A DNA stretch of 64,000 nt, taken from positions 992,001-1,056,000 of the forward strand of contig NZ_LRPC01000028.1 of NCBI RefSeq assembly GCF_001592965.1. Direction: 5' to 3'. The position numbers and the translations under genes were made by a program. Position 1 is the first letter of the stretch. Every line of letters begins with the position of its first letter. This DNA is from Roseivirga spongicola (GTDB lineage: Bacteria; Bacteroidota; Bacteroidia; Cytophagales; Cyclobacteriaceae). Under the pieces are notes generated by a model. That model saw only the letters and a list, made by a program, of their open reading frames with translations. It searched no databases and was not told the DNA's origin. Positions 16,069 to 23,782 of the stretch are shown here, piece after piece.

Positions 16069-16847
16069 TGAACTCAGCTTTAGCACTCAAAAAAGGCATT
16101 TCTGCCGAACTATTTAAGTTTCGATCTACCTTCGTTTTTTGGCTGGTCATATTGGCTCCTGCCTTTATTCCAACCATTAACCTGATTGTGTTTTTGCAAA
16201 GGGGTGATGAAATACTGGCTAGAGGCGGGACTGCCTGGGGAAATTTGATGCAGTTTAGTACCGGACCTTCTGGTTTCCTTTTTCCATTCTTTGTGTTCAT
16301 TGTAGCGCTTTTTGTTAATAATATTGAATGGAGTTCTAACACTTGGAAACTCATCTATACCCAACCTCTAAGCAGACTAAACATCTACTTCTCTAAGCTT
16401 ATAGTTTTTGTTCTGATGCTTTTCCTTAGCCTAATTTTGTATGGCTCTTTACTCGTTTTAGTCGGAAAAATTGTACACTCAACTAACCCAGATTTGGGTT
16501 TTGGAAACCCACTGAACCTAACCATTCACTTTGGCAACATAGTAAGGACATTCTTGGCTACTCTGGGCTTTGCAAGCATTCACTTTTACATTAGTCAGAA
16601 AACGAAGAACCTCATTCTACCCTTAGGCATTGGCATTGGTGGACTTATTTCATTTATGATTTTGGTACGGGGGTGGGAATACGCAGCATACCATCCTTAT
16701 GGCTTCCATATCTTAGCCAATGGCTCCAATAATGGAGACACCTCTACATTGTTAGACAACTTGAGACCTATTACATTAAGCCTTGGCCTTTTTGTGATAA
16801 TGACAACTATTGGCGCCATAGATGCCCTAAAAAAACGAATCGTCTAA
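16068..16847 (+). CDS. ABC-2 type permease
   Basis: A 259-aa membrane protein with about six spans. After a short cytosolic start it has WLVILAPAFIPTINLIVF, and the coupling stretch NNIEWSSNTWKLIYTQPLSR (about residues 86-105) is typical of ABC permeases paired with lantibiotic-immunity-type ATPases. Start and stop are joined to the neighbours by TAATG overlaps on both sides, so ATPase, permease and DoxX-like protein are translationally coupled. Confidence 0.87.
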   Translation: MNSALALKKGISAELFKFRSTFVFWLVILAPAFIPTINLIVFLQRGDEILARGGTAWGNLMQFSTGPSGFLFPFFVFIVALFVNNIEWSSNTWKLIYTQPLSRLNIYFSKLIVFVLMLFLSLILYGSLLVLVGKIVHSTNPDLGFGNPLNLTIHFGNIVRTFLATLGFASIHFYISQKTKNLILPLGIGIGGLISFMILVRGWEYAAYHPYGFHILANGSNNGDTSTLLDNLRPITLSLGLFVIMTTIGAIDALKKRIV

Positions 16848-17455
16848 TGAAGAAGCATCATCATACAGTCATTGTCCTAATTAGAATTTTTCTAGGCCTG
16901 ATCTTCTTTGGTGCGGGTATGTCAAAACTCTATTTTGAACATAACTTTCCTGGTGTCATTGGTCCAGTATGGTTAGAAGAAAGATTGGCTGAGCATGGAC
17001 TGGGTTTTTACGCCCGCTTTATAGCCGGAAGCCAGGTTGTAGCAGGCCTAATGCTTCTTACGCAAAGATTTGCTACACTTGGCGCAATACTCACCTTCCC
17101 TATTCTGTTGAATATCTTCATGGTAACCGTGTCGCTTCAATGGCAAGGCACTCCTTATATAAATGCCTTTCTACTGATGTTGAACACATGGCTCCTTGTA
17201 TATGACTACCATAAGTTGAAGTTTATTCTAACAGATAAACCGGCCGAGCTTAAATCTATCTCACTGAAGCGGATAAGCCTAAGCGCAGATTTCATTTGGC
17301 TTGTTGCTGTAACAGGAATTCTCGGTAGCATTCCCCTTTCTTTCGTAAATCTAAATATGGCTTGGGGACTCTGCGTACTTATGGTTTTACTGATTGTTTG
17401 GAATCAGTTGAGAAGAAAGGAAGAAAATTATCGAGGCGAAAGAAACATTCACTGA
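16847..17455 (+). CDS. DoxX-like membrane protein
   Basis: A 202-aa protein with four to six hydrophobic segments. The first span VLIRIFLGLIFFGAGMSKL is the typical start of DoxX/MauE-like membrane proteins, followed by QVVAGLMLLTQRFATLGAIL. It is the third gene of the coupled ABC operon (TAATG junction). DoxX-like proteins are linked with redox or quinone processes in some organisms; no specific activity can be named here. Confidence 0.78.
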   Translation: MKKHHHTVIVLIRIFLGLIFFGAGMSKLYFEHNFPGVIGPVWLEERLAEHGLGFYARFIAGSQVVAGLMLLTQRFATLGAILTFPILLNIFMVTVSLQWQGTPYINAFLLMLNTWLLVYDYHKLKFILTDKPAELKSISLKRISLSADFIWLVAVTGILGSIPLSFVNLNMAWGLCVLMVLLIVWNQLRRKEENYRGERNIH

Positions 17456-17463
17456 TTTTCAAT

Positions 17464-17494
17464 CGTCATTAAAATATCCCGCATGTCGGGATTT
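17464..17494. repeat. Solo half-element, GTCATT/TCCCG family
   Basis: CGTCATT is followed by the hairpin ATCCCG-CATGT-CGGGAT. It looks like one end of the GTCATTCCC palindromic family, 8 bp after the DoxX stop. Confidence 0.45.
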
Positions 17495-17660
17495 AATACA
17501 TCCAAATCGTGCCCTGGCTAAAAGTAGTCGGGGTTTTTTTATGCAAATTGGTAAAGTGGATTCCTGTTTAACTTCAAACGTATCTATCCATTTACCTTCA
17601 ACAACTCAACCATCTTCTGTTTATACCCCATCGGTAACATTCCATCTCAAACAATTCCCC

Positions 17661-17668
17661 TACCTTTG
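17661..17668 (+). promoter_or_regulatory. -7 box TACCTTTG before the VF530 gene
   Basis: TACCTTTG fits the Bacteroidota -7 consensus and ends only 4 nt before the ATG at 17673, so the transcript would be leaderless or nearly so. No good -33 element at 19 nt. Confidence 0.4.
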
Positions 17669-17672
17669 CTGC

Positions 17673-17921
17673 ATGCCAATTGAGTATACTAGAAACGAAA
17701 ACTTAGGAAGTCAGCCCAACAACCCTCTTCACGGAGTTAAGCTGGCAGATATACTCAATCATTTGGTGACAGAGTTAGGGTGGAAGCAAATGGCCAATGA
17801 GGTCAATATCAACTGTTTCAAGAGTAACCCTACCATCAATTCTAGCCTTAAGTTTCTAAGAAAAACTCCATGGGCTAGAGAAAAAGTGGAAAGGCTTTAT
17901 CTACAAATAATTGAAGAATAG
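17673..17921 (+). CDS. VF530 (DUF2132) family DNA-binding protein
   Basis: The ATG at 17673 gives 82 aa with the complete VF530 domain: NPLHGVKLADILNHLVTELGW (about 14-34), then ININCFKSNP-like NINCFKSNPTI and SSLKFLRKTPWAREKVE (about 59-75). The length fits the family. An upstream in-frame extension lacks similarity. A fold similar to DNA-binding proteins is known for the family; the cellular role is unclear. RlmF follows one base after the stop, so they are probably co-transcribed. Confidence 0.9.
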   Translation: MPIEYTRNENLGSQPNNPLHGVKLADILNHLVTELGWKQMANEVNINCFKSNPTINSSLKFLRKTPWAREKVERLYLQIIEE

Positions 17922-17922
17922 C

Positions 17923-18954
17923 ATGAGTGAGCAGCAGCAAGACAAAGGGAAAGGTGCGTTCAGAAAAGCTTGGGACGCACAAAAGAAACAGGCAAAAAAG
18001 CACAACACTAAGCCATCTTCAAAAACGAAACTTCACCCAAGAAACCCTCATAACGGGCCTTATAACCTTGATGAGTTAGTAAAAAGTGTTCCCGAACTAG
18101 AGGAATACATAACACTGAATGTAAAAGGGGAAAAAACGGTAAAATTTGCCGAACCTCAGGCCGTATTGCTGCTCAACAAAGGCTTACTCCTCACCTACTA
18201 CGACCTAGAGTTTTGGGAAATTCCTGAAGGCTTTCTTTGTCCACCAGTACCAGGCCGAGCAGATTACATTCACTACATGTCCGATCTATTGGCTGGAAGC
18301 AACTTTGGCAGAATGCCAAAAGGCGATAAAGTCACATGTTTAGATATTGGTGTAGGTGGCAATTGCATTTACCCGATTATTGGCTCGCATGCTTATGGCT
18401 GGAATTTCATTGGGAGTGACACAGATACAAGAGCTAAGAAATCGGCTACGGACATTGTAGCGAATAACAAAAGGTTGAAAGGCAAAGTAGAAATCAAGCT
18501 TCAACCCAATATGAAGGACATACTCTACGGAATTATTGACCATAGCACCAAGGTAGATATGACCTTCTGCAACCCTCCTTTCCATGCCTCTAGAGCCGAG
18601 GCCAGAGAAAGCTCACTCAGAAAGCAGAGCAACTTGCAGAAGAAAGGAGTAACAGAATCTGTGCTCAATTTCGGAGGAAAAGGTGGCGAACTTTGGTGCG
18701 AAGGTGGCGAAAGGCGCTTTGTGAGCAACCTGATCAAAGAAAGTAAGAAGTTCGAAAAGAATTGCTTCTGGTTCTCTACACTGGTTTCTAAGCAATCTAA
18801 CCTTAAAGCTTTCCAAGATTCACTAGACTATAATAAGGCAACCGATGTTCGGGTTATTTCTATGACTCAGGGCAATAAATCTAGCCGTATTTTGGCATGG
18901 ACGTACCTAGACAACGAAGAAAGAAAAGCATGGAGAGCTGAACGGTGGGGCTAA
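17923..18954 (+). CDS. rlmF: 23S rRNA (adenine(1618)-N(6))-methyltransferase
   Basis: A 343-aa SAM-dependent methyltransferase that makes m6A1618 in 23S rRNA. The start HPRNPHNGPYNLDELV (about 38-53), the SAM loop LDIGVGGNCIYPIIG (140-154) and the catalytic NPPF (217-220) are typical of RlmF, as is the closing KSSRILAWTY. The basic N-terminal tail is normal. The ATG at 17923 follows the VF530 stop directly; a TTG at 17911 would overlap that gene. Confidence 0.95.
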   Translation: MSEQQQDKGKGAFRKAWDAQKKQAKKHNTKPSSKTKLHPRNPHNGPYNLDELVKSVPELEEYITLNVKGEKTVKFAEPQAVLLLNKGLLLTYYDLEFWEIPEGFLCPPVPGRADYIHYMSDLLAGSNFGRMPKGDKVTCLDIGVGGNCIYPIIGSHAYGWNFIGSDTDTRAKKSATDIVANNKRLKGKVEIKLQPNMKDILYGIIDHSTKVDMTFCNPPFHASRAEARESSLRKQSNLQKKGVTESVLNFGGKGGELWCEGGERRFVSNLIKESKKFEKNCFWFSTLVSKQSNLKAFQDSLDYNKATDVRVISMTQGNKSSRILAWTYLDNEERKAWRAERWG

Positions 18955-18999
18955 ACCAAGTTGACTTTGTACCTAGCTAGTTCTATTTTAGAACAACGT

Positions 19000-19563
19000 A
19001 TGAGCACAATATCACAGCCTACCTTTATAGAATTAGAAAATATCCCGAACCCAAGCCTTAAGCAAAAACTAATTACTTCCGTGTTATATGGCGTCATATT
19101 CGCCATTCTCCAAGTAGCCTTGTCCTTAGCAAGTAAGTCTATTGAATACTACCTGCTTTCAGGTCTATTCTTCGGGATTTTCATGGGGTTTGCCAATCCT
19201 TACTTAAGTAGATTATTTCGATCAAAAAAGAGCAATGGAGATGAGAGAGCAGAAGGCATCTATTTCAATGAAACTGAAAAAATCTTGGTTAAGGGAGCTG
19301 TCAACCTTTTCAAAAACAACTTGGGTGCTGGTGGAGAAATGTACCTAACAACAGAAAGGTTAATTTTTACTTCACCAAAATTGAGATTCAATAACGATGT
19401 GCTTGAACTTCCATTATCATCAATTGAAAACGTAGAGTCTAAAAAAGGCAATTGGTTGGTGAATGAAGTCTTTACCGTTCGTATTCCAAACAAGGAGTAT
19501 CAATTTGTCTCATTCAACAAAGACGTATGGGTGACTGAAATTCGGAAACAACTTGGAAGTTGA
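19000..19563 (+). CDS. GRAM-domain membrane protein
   Basis: The ATG at 19000 gives 187 aa. Two hydrophobic segments at about residues 30-70 (LYGVIFAILQVALSLASK and YYLLSGLFFGIFMGFA) are followed by a GRAM/bacterial PH-like domain (about 95-185) with MYLTTERLIF, LPLSSIENVE and a final TVRIPNKEYQFVSF. The domain is probably cytosolic and may bind lipids or proteins. Starts 45 bp after RlmF. Role unknown. Confidence 0.75.
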   Translation: MSTISQPTFIELENIPNPSLKQKLITSVLYGVIFAILQVALSLASKSIEYYLLSGLFFGIFMGFANPYLSRLFRSKKSNGDERAEGIYFNETEKILVKGAVNLFKNNLGAGGEMYLTTERLIFTSPKLRFNNDVLELPLSSIENVESKKGNWLVNEVFTVRIPNKEYQFVSFNKDVWVTEIRKQLGS

Positions 19564-19774
19564 TAAAGCGAAACTCTTACTAAGCAACTTCTAAATACCA
19601 ATGAACCTCTGAAGAATAGAACTCTTTCTGCCATGTCGAAAGACCAATTCATCATTTAGCCTTTAACATTCACAATTCTAGAAAAGTCAACCCAAAGACA
19701 TCTACACATTAACTCATATAAACATCAATGCTTCCAGAGCTCCCAAGCTCGAAACATTTAATTAAATTCGAGAC

Positions 19775-20458
19775 ATGGAAATAAAGGAAATTAACGGCTT
19801 CGAACACATCCCCTATTCACATGTGCATTATGGGCCGGAAGAAATGGTTGAAAGAAGCCAAAAATTCTACGATTGGATGGAAACCCGCAGGTCGGTTCGT
19901 GACTTTTCTGACAAACCTGTACCGAAGGAAGTTATCGAAAACATCCTTAAATCTGCCTCCACAGCCCCATCAGGAGCACACAAACAACCATGGACGTTCT
20001 GTGTGGTAAGCAACCGGGAAATCAAAAAACAGATTCGAGAAGCTGCAGAAAAAGAAGAATACGAAAGTTACACTAAACGAATGAGCGAAGAATGGCTAAA
20101 CGATCTTAAGCCTATGGCAACGGATTGGCATAAGCCTTTTTTGGAAACAGCTCCATACCTTATCATTGTAATGAAAAGGCCTTTTGAATACGATTCTGAG
20201 GGCAAAAAACACCAGAATTACTACGTGAATGAGTCGGTAGGATTAGCAGCCGGAATGCTTATCACGGCTATTCACGATGCTGGTTTGGTTACACTTACAC
20301 ATACACCAAGCCCAATGAATTTCTTGCAGAAAATTCTTGAAAGACCAGACAACGAGAGACCTTTCCTTTTACTTCCTGTGGGTTATGAAGCTGACGAAGT
20401 ATTTGTACCAAACAACCGCAGAAAAAGCCTCGATGAAATGGCTGTTTTCTATGAGTAA
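19775..20458 (+). CDS. Nitroreductase-family flavoprotein
   Basis: A 227-aa FMN-binding oxidoreductase. The FMN site is RRSVRDFSDKPVP (about 38-50) and the STAPSGAHKQPWTF loop (about 64-77), which is typical of the iodotyrosine-deiodinase-like branch of the nitroreductase family. NESVGLAAGMLITAIHDAGL provides the second flavin-contacting helix. The DacB gene overlaps its end by 8 bp. The physiological substrate is not known; reductive dehalogenation is possible but not shown. Confidence 0.9.
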   Translation: MEIKEINGFEHIPYSHVHYGPEEMVERSQKFYDWMETRRSVRDFSDKPVPKEVIENILKSASTAPSGAHKQPWTFCVVSNREIKKQIREAAEKEEYESYTKRMSEEWLNDLKPMATDWHKPFLETAPYLIIVMKRPFEYDSEGKKHQNYYVNESVGLAAGMLITAIHDAGLVTLTHTPSPMNFLQKILERPDNERPFLLLPVGYEADEVFVPNNRRKSLDEMAVFYE

Positions 20459-21785
20459 GCTACTCTGGCTTTTATTGATTTTCGTATTTAGCTTTCAAAG
20501 TCTTCAGGCCCAACGGTACTCTAAACGGCAGATTAGAAAGGATCTAGAAGAGTTACCGGGCTTTGAAAATGCCTTTATTGGCTTTTTACTAGCAGACCCA
20601 AGTAAAAGGAAGCCCATTTTTGAGCAGTATGCAGATAAGCATATGACTCCGGGTTCAACCACCAAGCTCTTCACTATTTATGGAGCAATGAACCATCTGC
20701 CAGAGGTGCTTCCTGCATTGGAATATACTATCAAAGGTGACTCACTTATCTTTTGGAGTACAGGCTATCCCCTCACTTTACATCCAGACCACACGGATTC
20801 TACAGTGATGAACTTCCTGAAAGAAACGGGCAAAAACCTCTATTACTGGCCCCGACCTACAGAAGACTCTCGTTTTGGCCCCGGCTGGGGTTGGGATGAT
20901 TACCCCTACTACTTCGGAGCAGAGAAATCCGTTTTCCCTATCCATGGCAATAGCGTAAAGTTCATTTTGGATAATAAGAACAAAACCTACACCATGTCGC
21001 CTGAATACAGAGGGTTTCGCGTTTCTGTAGATTCACTTTATGCAGAAAGGTCTAGCGTTACTCGCGATGAATTTTGGAATGAGTTCAAGATTCAGTTCGC
21101 CACTAATTACGATGTAGACACTATCACTAGAGCCTTTCATACTTCCGATGCTCTGTTCACTGAATTGCTAAGCAATGCAATTCAAAAGCCTGTTCATACT
21201 TTAGAAATGGAGGCTAGACCAGAGAATCATGAAACCCTCAACGGAGTGGTAGCCGACAGCCTTTATAAATGGACACTCCAAGATTCTGACAACCTCTTCG
21301 CTGAACAGATTATGCTAATGATCAGCGGGCAACAGAGTGATACTTTGGGTACGGAAAAATCAATAGCTTTCTTAAAAACAGAAGATCCCTTATTGCAAAT
21401 ATTCCAATATTCTTCTCCTCTCATTTGGAGAGATGGCTCTGGTCTTTCTAGGTATAACATGTTTACTCCAAGTACGTTTGGAGCAATGCTTTATAACTGG
21501 ACATATCCATACCCAGGAAAACGACTAGCAGAATCGCCTTCTACGGATTTCCTAAACTTCTTTCCTCAAGGAGGAACCTCAGGCACCCTTAAAGACTGGT
21601 ACGGCCCCTATGTTTATGCTAAAACTGGAACCTTGAGTAACAATCATGCTTTGGTTGGATATATCCTGACGGATGAAGGCAAAACACTTCAATTTGTGCT
21701 GATAGCCAATCACTATACAGTACCAACCAGCACCATCCGCAAATCTATGGGCGTGATTCTGGAAAAAATTAAGAAGGGTTACTAG
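20451..21785 (+). CDS. dacB: D-alanyl-D-alanine carboxypeptidase/endopeptidase, PBP4 (S13) family
   Basis: A 444-aa secreted peptidase with signal peptide MSKLLWLLLIFVFSFQSLQAQ. All three motifs are present: STTK (S-x-x-K, about residue 68-71, in MTPGSTTKLFTIYGAM), SGLSRYN (S-x-N region, about 332) and AKTGTLSNN (K-T-G, about 390). PBP4-type enzymes trim and cut peptidoglycan cross-links in the periplasm. It lacks some of the large insert usual in the family. The ATG at 20451 overlaps the nitroreductase stop and is the first one that gives a signal peptide. Confidence 0.88.
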   Translation: MSKLLWLLLIFVFSFQSLQAQRYSKRQIRKDLEELPGFENAFIGFLLADPSKRKPIFEQYADKHMTPGSTTKLFTIYGAMNHLPEVLPALEYTIKGDSLIFWSTGYPLTLHPDHTDSTVMNFLKETGKNLYYWPRPTEDSRFGPGWGWDDYPYYFGAEKSVFPIHGNSVKFILDNKNKTYTMSPEYRGFRVSVDSLYAERSSVTRDEFWNEFKIQFATNYDVDTITRAFHTSDALFTELLSNAIQKPVHTLEMEARPENHETLNGVVADSLYKWTLQDSDNLFAEQIMLMISGQQSDTLGTEKSIAFLKTEDPLLQIFQYSSPLIWRDGSGLSRYNMFTPSTFGAMLYNWTYPYPGKRLAESPSTDFLNFFPQGGTSGTLKDWYGPYVYAKTGTLSNNHALVGYILTDEGKTLQFVLIANHYTVPTSTIRKSMGVILEKIKKGY

Positions 21786-21817
21786 GTGTCCGGGAAAATT
21801 ATAGGCTCTAAGAGTGC

Positions 21818-21872
21818 CGTCCTTGCGAGTCACAAAAAGAACGAAGCGAAATTTTGTGATGCGGCAAACTGA
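21818..21872. repeat. Truncated GTCATTGCGAG-family palindrome
   Basis: CGTCCTTGCGAG, then an internal hairpin (TCACAAAA...TTTTGTGA), then TGCGGCAA. This is the left half of the family; the right half is missing. Confidence 0.6.
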
Positions 21873-21911
21873 TCCCGAGAATTCAAGAGAAACCATCTGC
21901 TACAGCCACTC

Positions 21912-21990
21912 CAGTCGTCAGACCAATGACTGGTAAGATCAGCTGAGGCCGAAACGCAGGAATGCTTGAGAAACAATTGGTCAGACGACT
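21912..21990. repeat. Inverted repeat
   Basis: Arms GTCGTCAGACCAAT and ATTGGTCAGACGAC match at 13 of 14 positions and enclose about 50 nt. Not clearly related to the other palindrome families in the window. Confidence 0.6.
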
Positions 21991-22230
21991 AACTGCTACC
22001 TCTCAGCCTTGCACCTGAGTAAGCCATTGGGAAACTGGGTAATTGGTGCTCGGGAAATAGTGGGTTAGGTAATCGGACTCCGAAGTCTCGGGGCGGAAAA
22101 CAGTTTAAGAGCCTTAGTCACCCACCTTTTCACCTCGACCGTAGCGGAGAGGCCTAAGTGGGAAATTGGTTGATTAGGAAATTAGTAATTGGCGCTTGGT
22201 GTTCGGATCCTCAGCAAAATTCACTTTATA

Positions 22231-22330
22231 CGTCATTGCGAGGAACAAAATGAACACGGTGAATTTTGTAACGCGGCAATCTTTTTGTTCTGGGCAGCAG
22301 ACCACCTAACAGACAGATTGCTTCGTCATA
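22231..22330. repeat. GTCATTGCGAG-family palindrome
   Basis: CGTCATTGCGAGGAAC at the left, ACGCGGCAATCT in the middle and AGATTGCTTCGTCAT at the right. It is a decayed full-length member. Confidence 0.65.
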
Positions 22331-22479
22331 AAATCTTATTAACACAGGTTTTATTTCTCGCAATTACAGACCCGATACTGATTTCCGATTAACTGATAAC
22401 TGATCGTTGCCCCATCTATCCTAAGACCTCCTTTTCAACAAAAGGAAAATACTCGACTGCTAATAAAGGTGTGTGCAAA

Positions 22480-22514
22480 CATTCAACATTCCACATCAAA
22501 CACTCAACATTCAA
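22480..22514. repeat. Heptamer tract (CATTCAA-like, five units)
   Basis: Five consecutive 7-nt units: CATTCAA, CATTCCA, CATCAAA, CACTCAA, CATTCAA. It ends one base before the stop codon of the DUF6268-like gene. Confidence 0.75.
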
Positions 22515-22515
22515 A

Positions 22516-23463
22516 TCACTTCGCCTTATCCCAAAGCTTTTTAGGCGGGACCACCACAAGCGAGAATTTCAAATAGCCAGCATCTTTCAACTTGTATTCC
22601 TGAATAGGGTTATTCAATCTTTCGCCAGGAAGAGAAATGATGTAAGCCACATTATTCACATAAGAAGCTTCAGCAGTAGCCCAAAGCCAATCATGAATTT
22701 CTCTTTCAAATGCCAAACTCATAATGAAATCTGCTCGCTGTAATGTAAGCTGATTCTGTTCTTGAGAAAGCGCATTAGTCACATTAAATCTCCAATTATC
22801 GAACTGCGCCTTCAAAATAAGGTAAGCTTTTTCTGAAGGATGGTAGCGCAAACTAGCATAAGATGGCAGAAATGATTCAATCATCATTTTCGAACTCAAG
22901 GCTCTATTATAGGCCAATGTAGGGTAAACATTAAGCACCCCAAGTGCATAGTTCACAATGAGTCCGTAGCCTAACTCTAACTTCTCAGATTTTCGAACAT
23001 TATAAGCTGCTGAAAGAAGGTACCTGGCAGAATAACGATCTACACTGCTGGTATCGCTAGCTAATTCGGTCACTCCCATAAAGGTGAGCTTGCGTTGATC
23101 ATCTAGCTTGCGCTGAAACAAGAAGTTTACCCCCGTGTTGACTAACTTCTTTTCATTCAGATATCGGTAAATATTGTCGTTGTCTTGAGGAATGAAAATG
23201 GTGTTATACTGCTGCCTGAGGTACTTCAGTTGAAGTCCGAAAAGCGTTTTTTCCTTCAGAACCAAAGGAACACCTAAACGAACAGTAAAAAGCTGATCGC
23301 TCACAAACTTATTTTCTGGTTGCCCATCACTGTAGAGCGTCTGGTAATCGGTAAAACCACGATACCCGACCTCAATAACCTTGGGTCTAAACTCCAAAAG
23401 TTTTTGGGCATGCGCGGTAGAAGCAATAAGCAAAAGAAGTGTTAGCAGTTTCAGTACTCTCAT
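22516..23463 (-). CDS. Outer-membrane beta-barrel protein, DUF6268-like
   Basis: A 315-aa protein with a signal peptide (MRVLKLLTLLLLIASTAHAQ). The body is made of alternating amphipathic strands (for example KLTFMGVTELASD and ARYLLSAAYNVRKSEKLELGYGLIV) and ends in a strand with aromatic residues, as in outer-membrane barrels. The layout matches DUF6268, a Bacteroidota family of unknown role. Monocistronic; a heptamer tract abuts its stop. Confidence 0.65.
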   Translation of the reverse strand: MRVLKLLTLLLLIASTAHAQKLLEFRPKVIEVGYRGFTDYQTLYSDGQPENKFVSDQLFTVRLGVPLVLKEKTLFGLQLKYLRQQYNTIFIPQDNDNIYRYLNEKKLVNTGVNFLFQRKLDDQRKLTFMGVTELASDTSSVDRYSARYLLSAAYNVRKSEKLELGYGLIVNYALGVLNVYPTLAYNRALSSKMMIESFLPSYASLRYHPSEKAYLILKAQFDNWRFNVTNALSQEQNQLTLQRADFIMSLAFEREIHDWLWATAEASYVNNVAYIISLPGERLNNPIQEYKLKDAGYLKFSLVVVPPKKLWDKAK

Positions 23464-23782
23464 AAGTCTAACAGCGAAATCTCAACAGCTCAAAATTTCG
23501 GCATGCAAATAAACAAATTTATTAATAGGAACTACGCTGTAACCCCAGCTCCTTTAAAAGTCTATTTACATTCTATAAATACTGATAATCAGTCAATTGT
23601 TTAAAGTAACGCATTCTATTTTAGGCTACTTTCAATGAGTATATAAGGTAGTTGGAAGCAGCTAACTAGTCTCCATTAAGGCTAATTGACTTGCCAGAAT
23701 AGAATGACGACCATTCTTAAAAAAACCTTCATTGGAGGCTGCTATTATTTTTATCTTAAGGGCTTATTCAACTCAAATACTA
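23464..23782. other. Intergenic region between divergent genes
   Basis: About 320 bp, A+T-rich. A -7-like CAAATTTA for minus transcription lies at 23514-23521. No repeat or gene recognised. Confidence 0.4.

Larger units (their letters stand above)
21786..22515. other. Repeat-rich intergenic region
   Basis: About 730 bp between convergent genes with no plausible gene. It contains two members of the GTCATTGCGAG family (one truncated), a separate inverted repeat (21912-21990), degenerate GAAATTGGTT-type stretches near 22160-22200 and a heptamer tract at the right end. Open frames here are translations of the repeats. Confidence 0.65.

Noticed and set aside
22189-22392. Plus-strand open frame of 67 codons
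   Set aside because: It is a translation of the GTCATTGCGAG repeat and flanking low-complexity DNA; no protein motif.
22480-22514. Heptamer tract as a CRISPR array
   Set aside because: Units of 7 nt without spacers; no cas genes in the window. No CRISPR array was seen anywhere.
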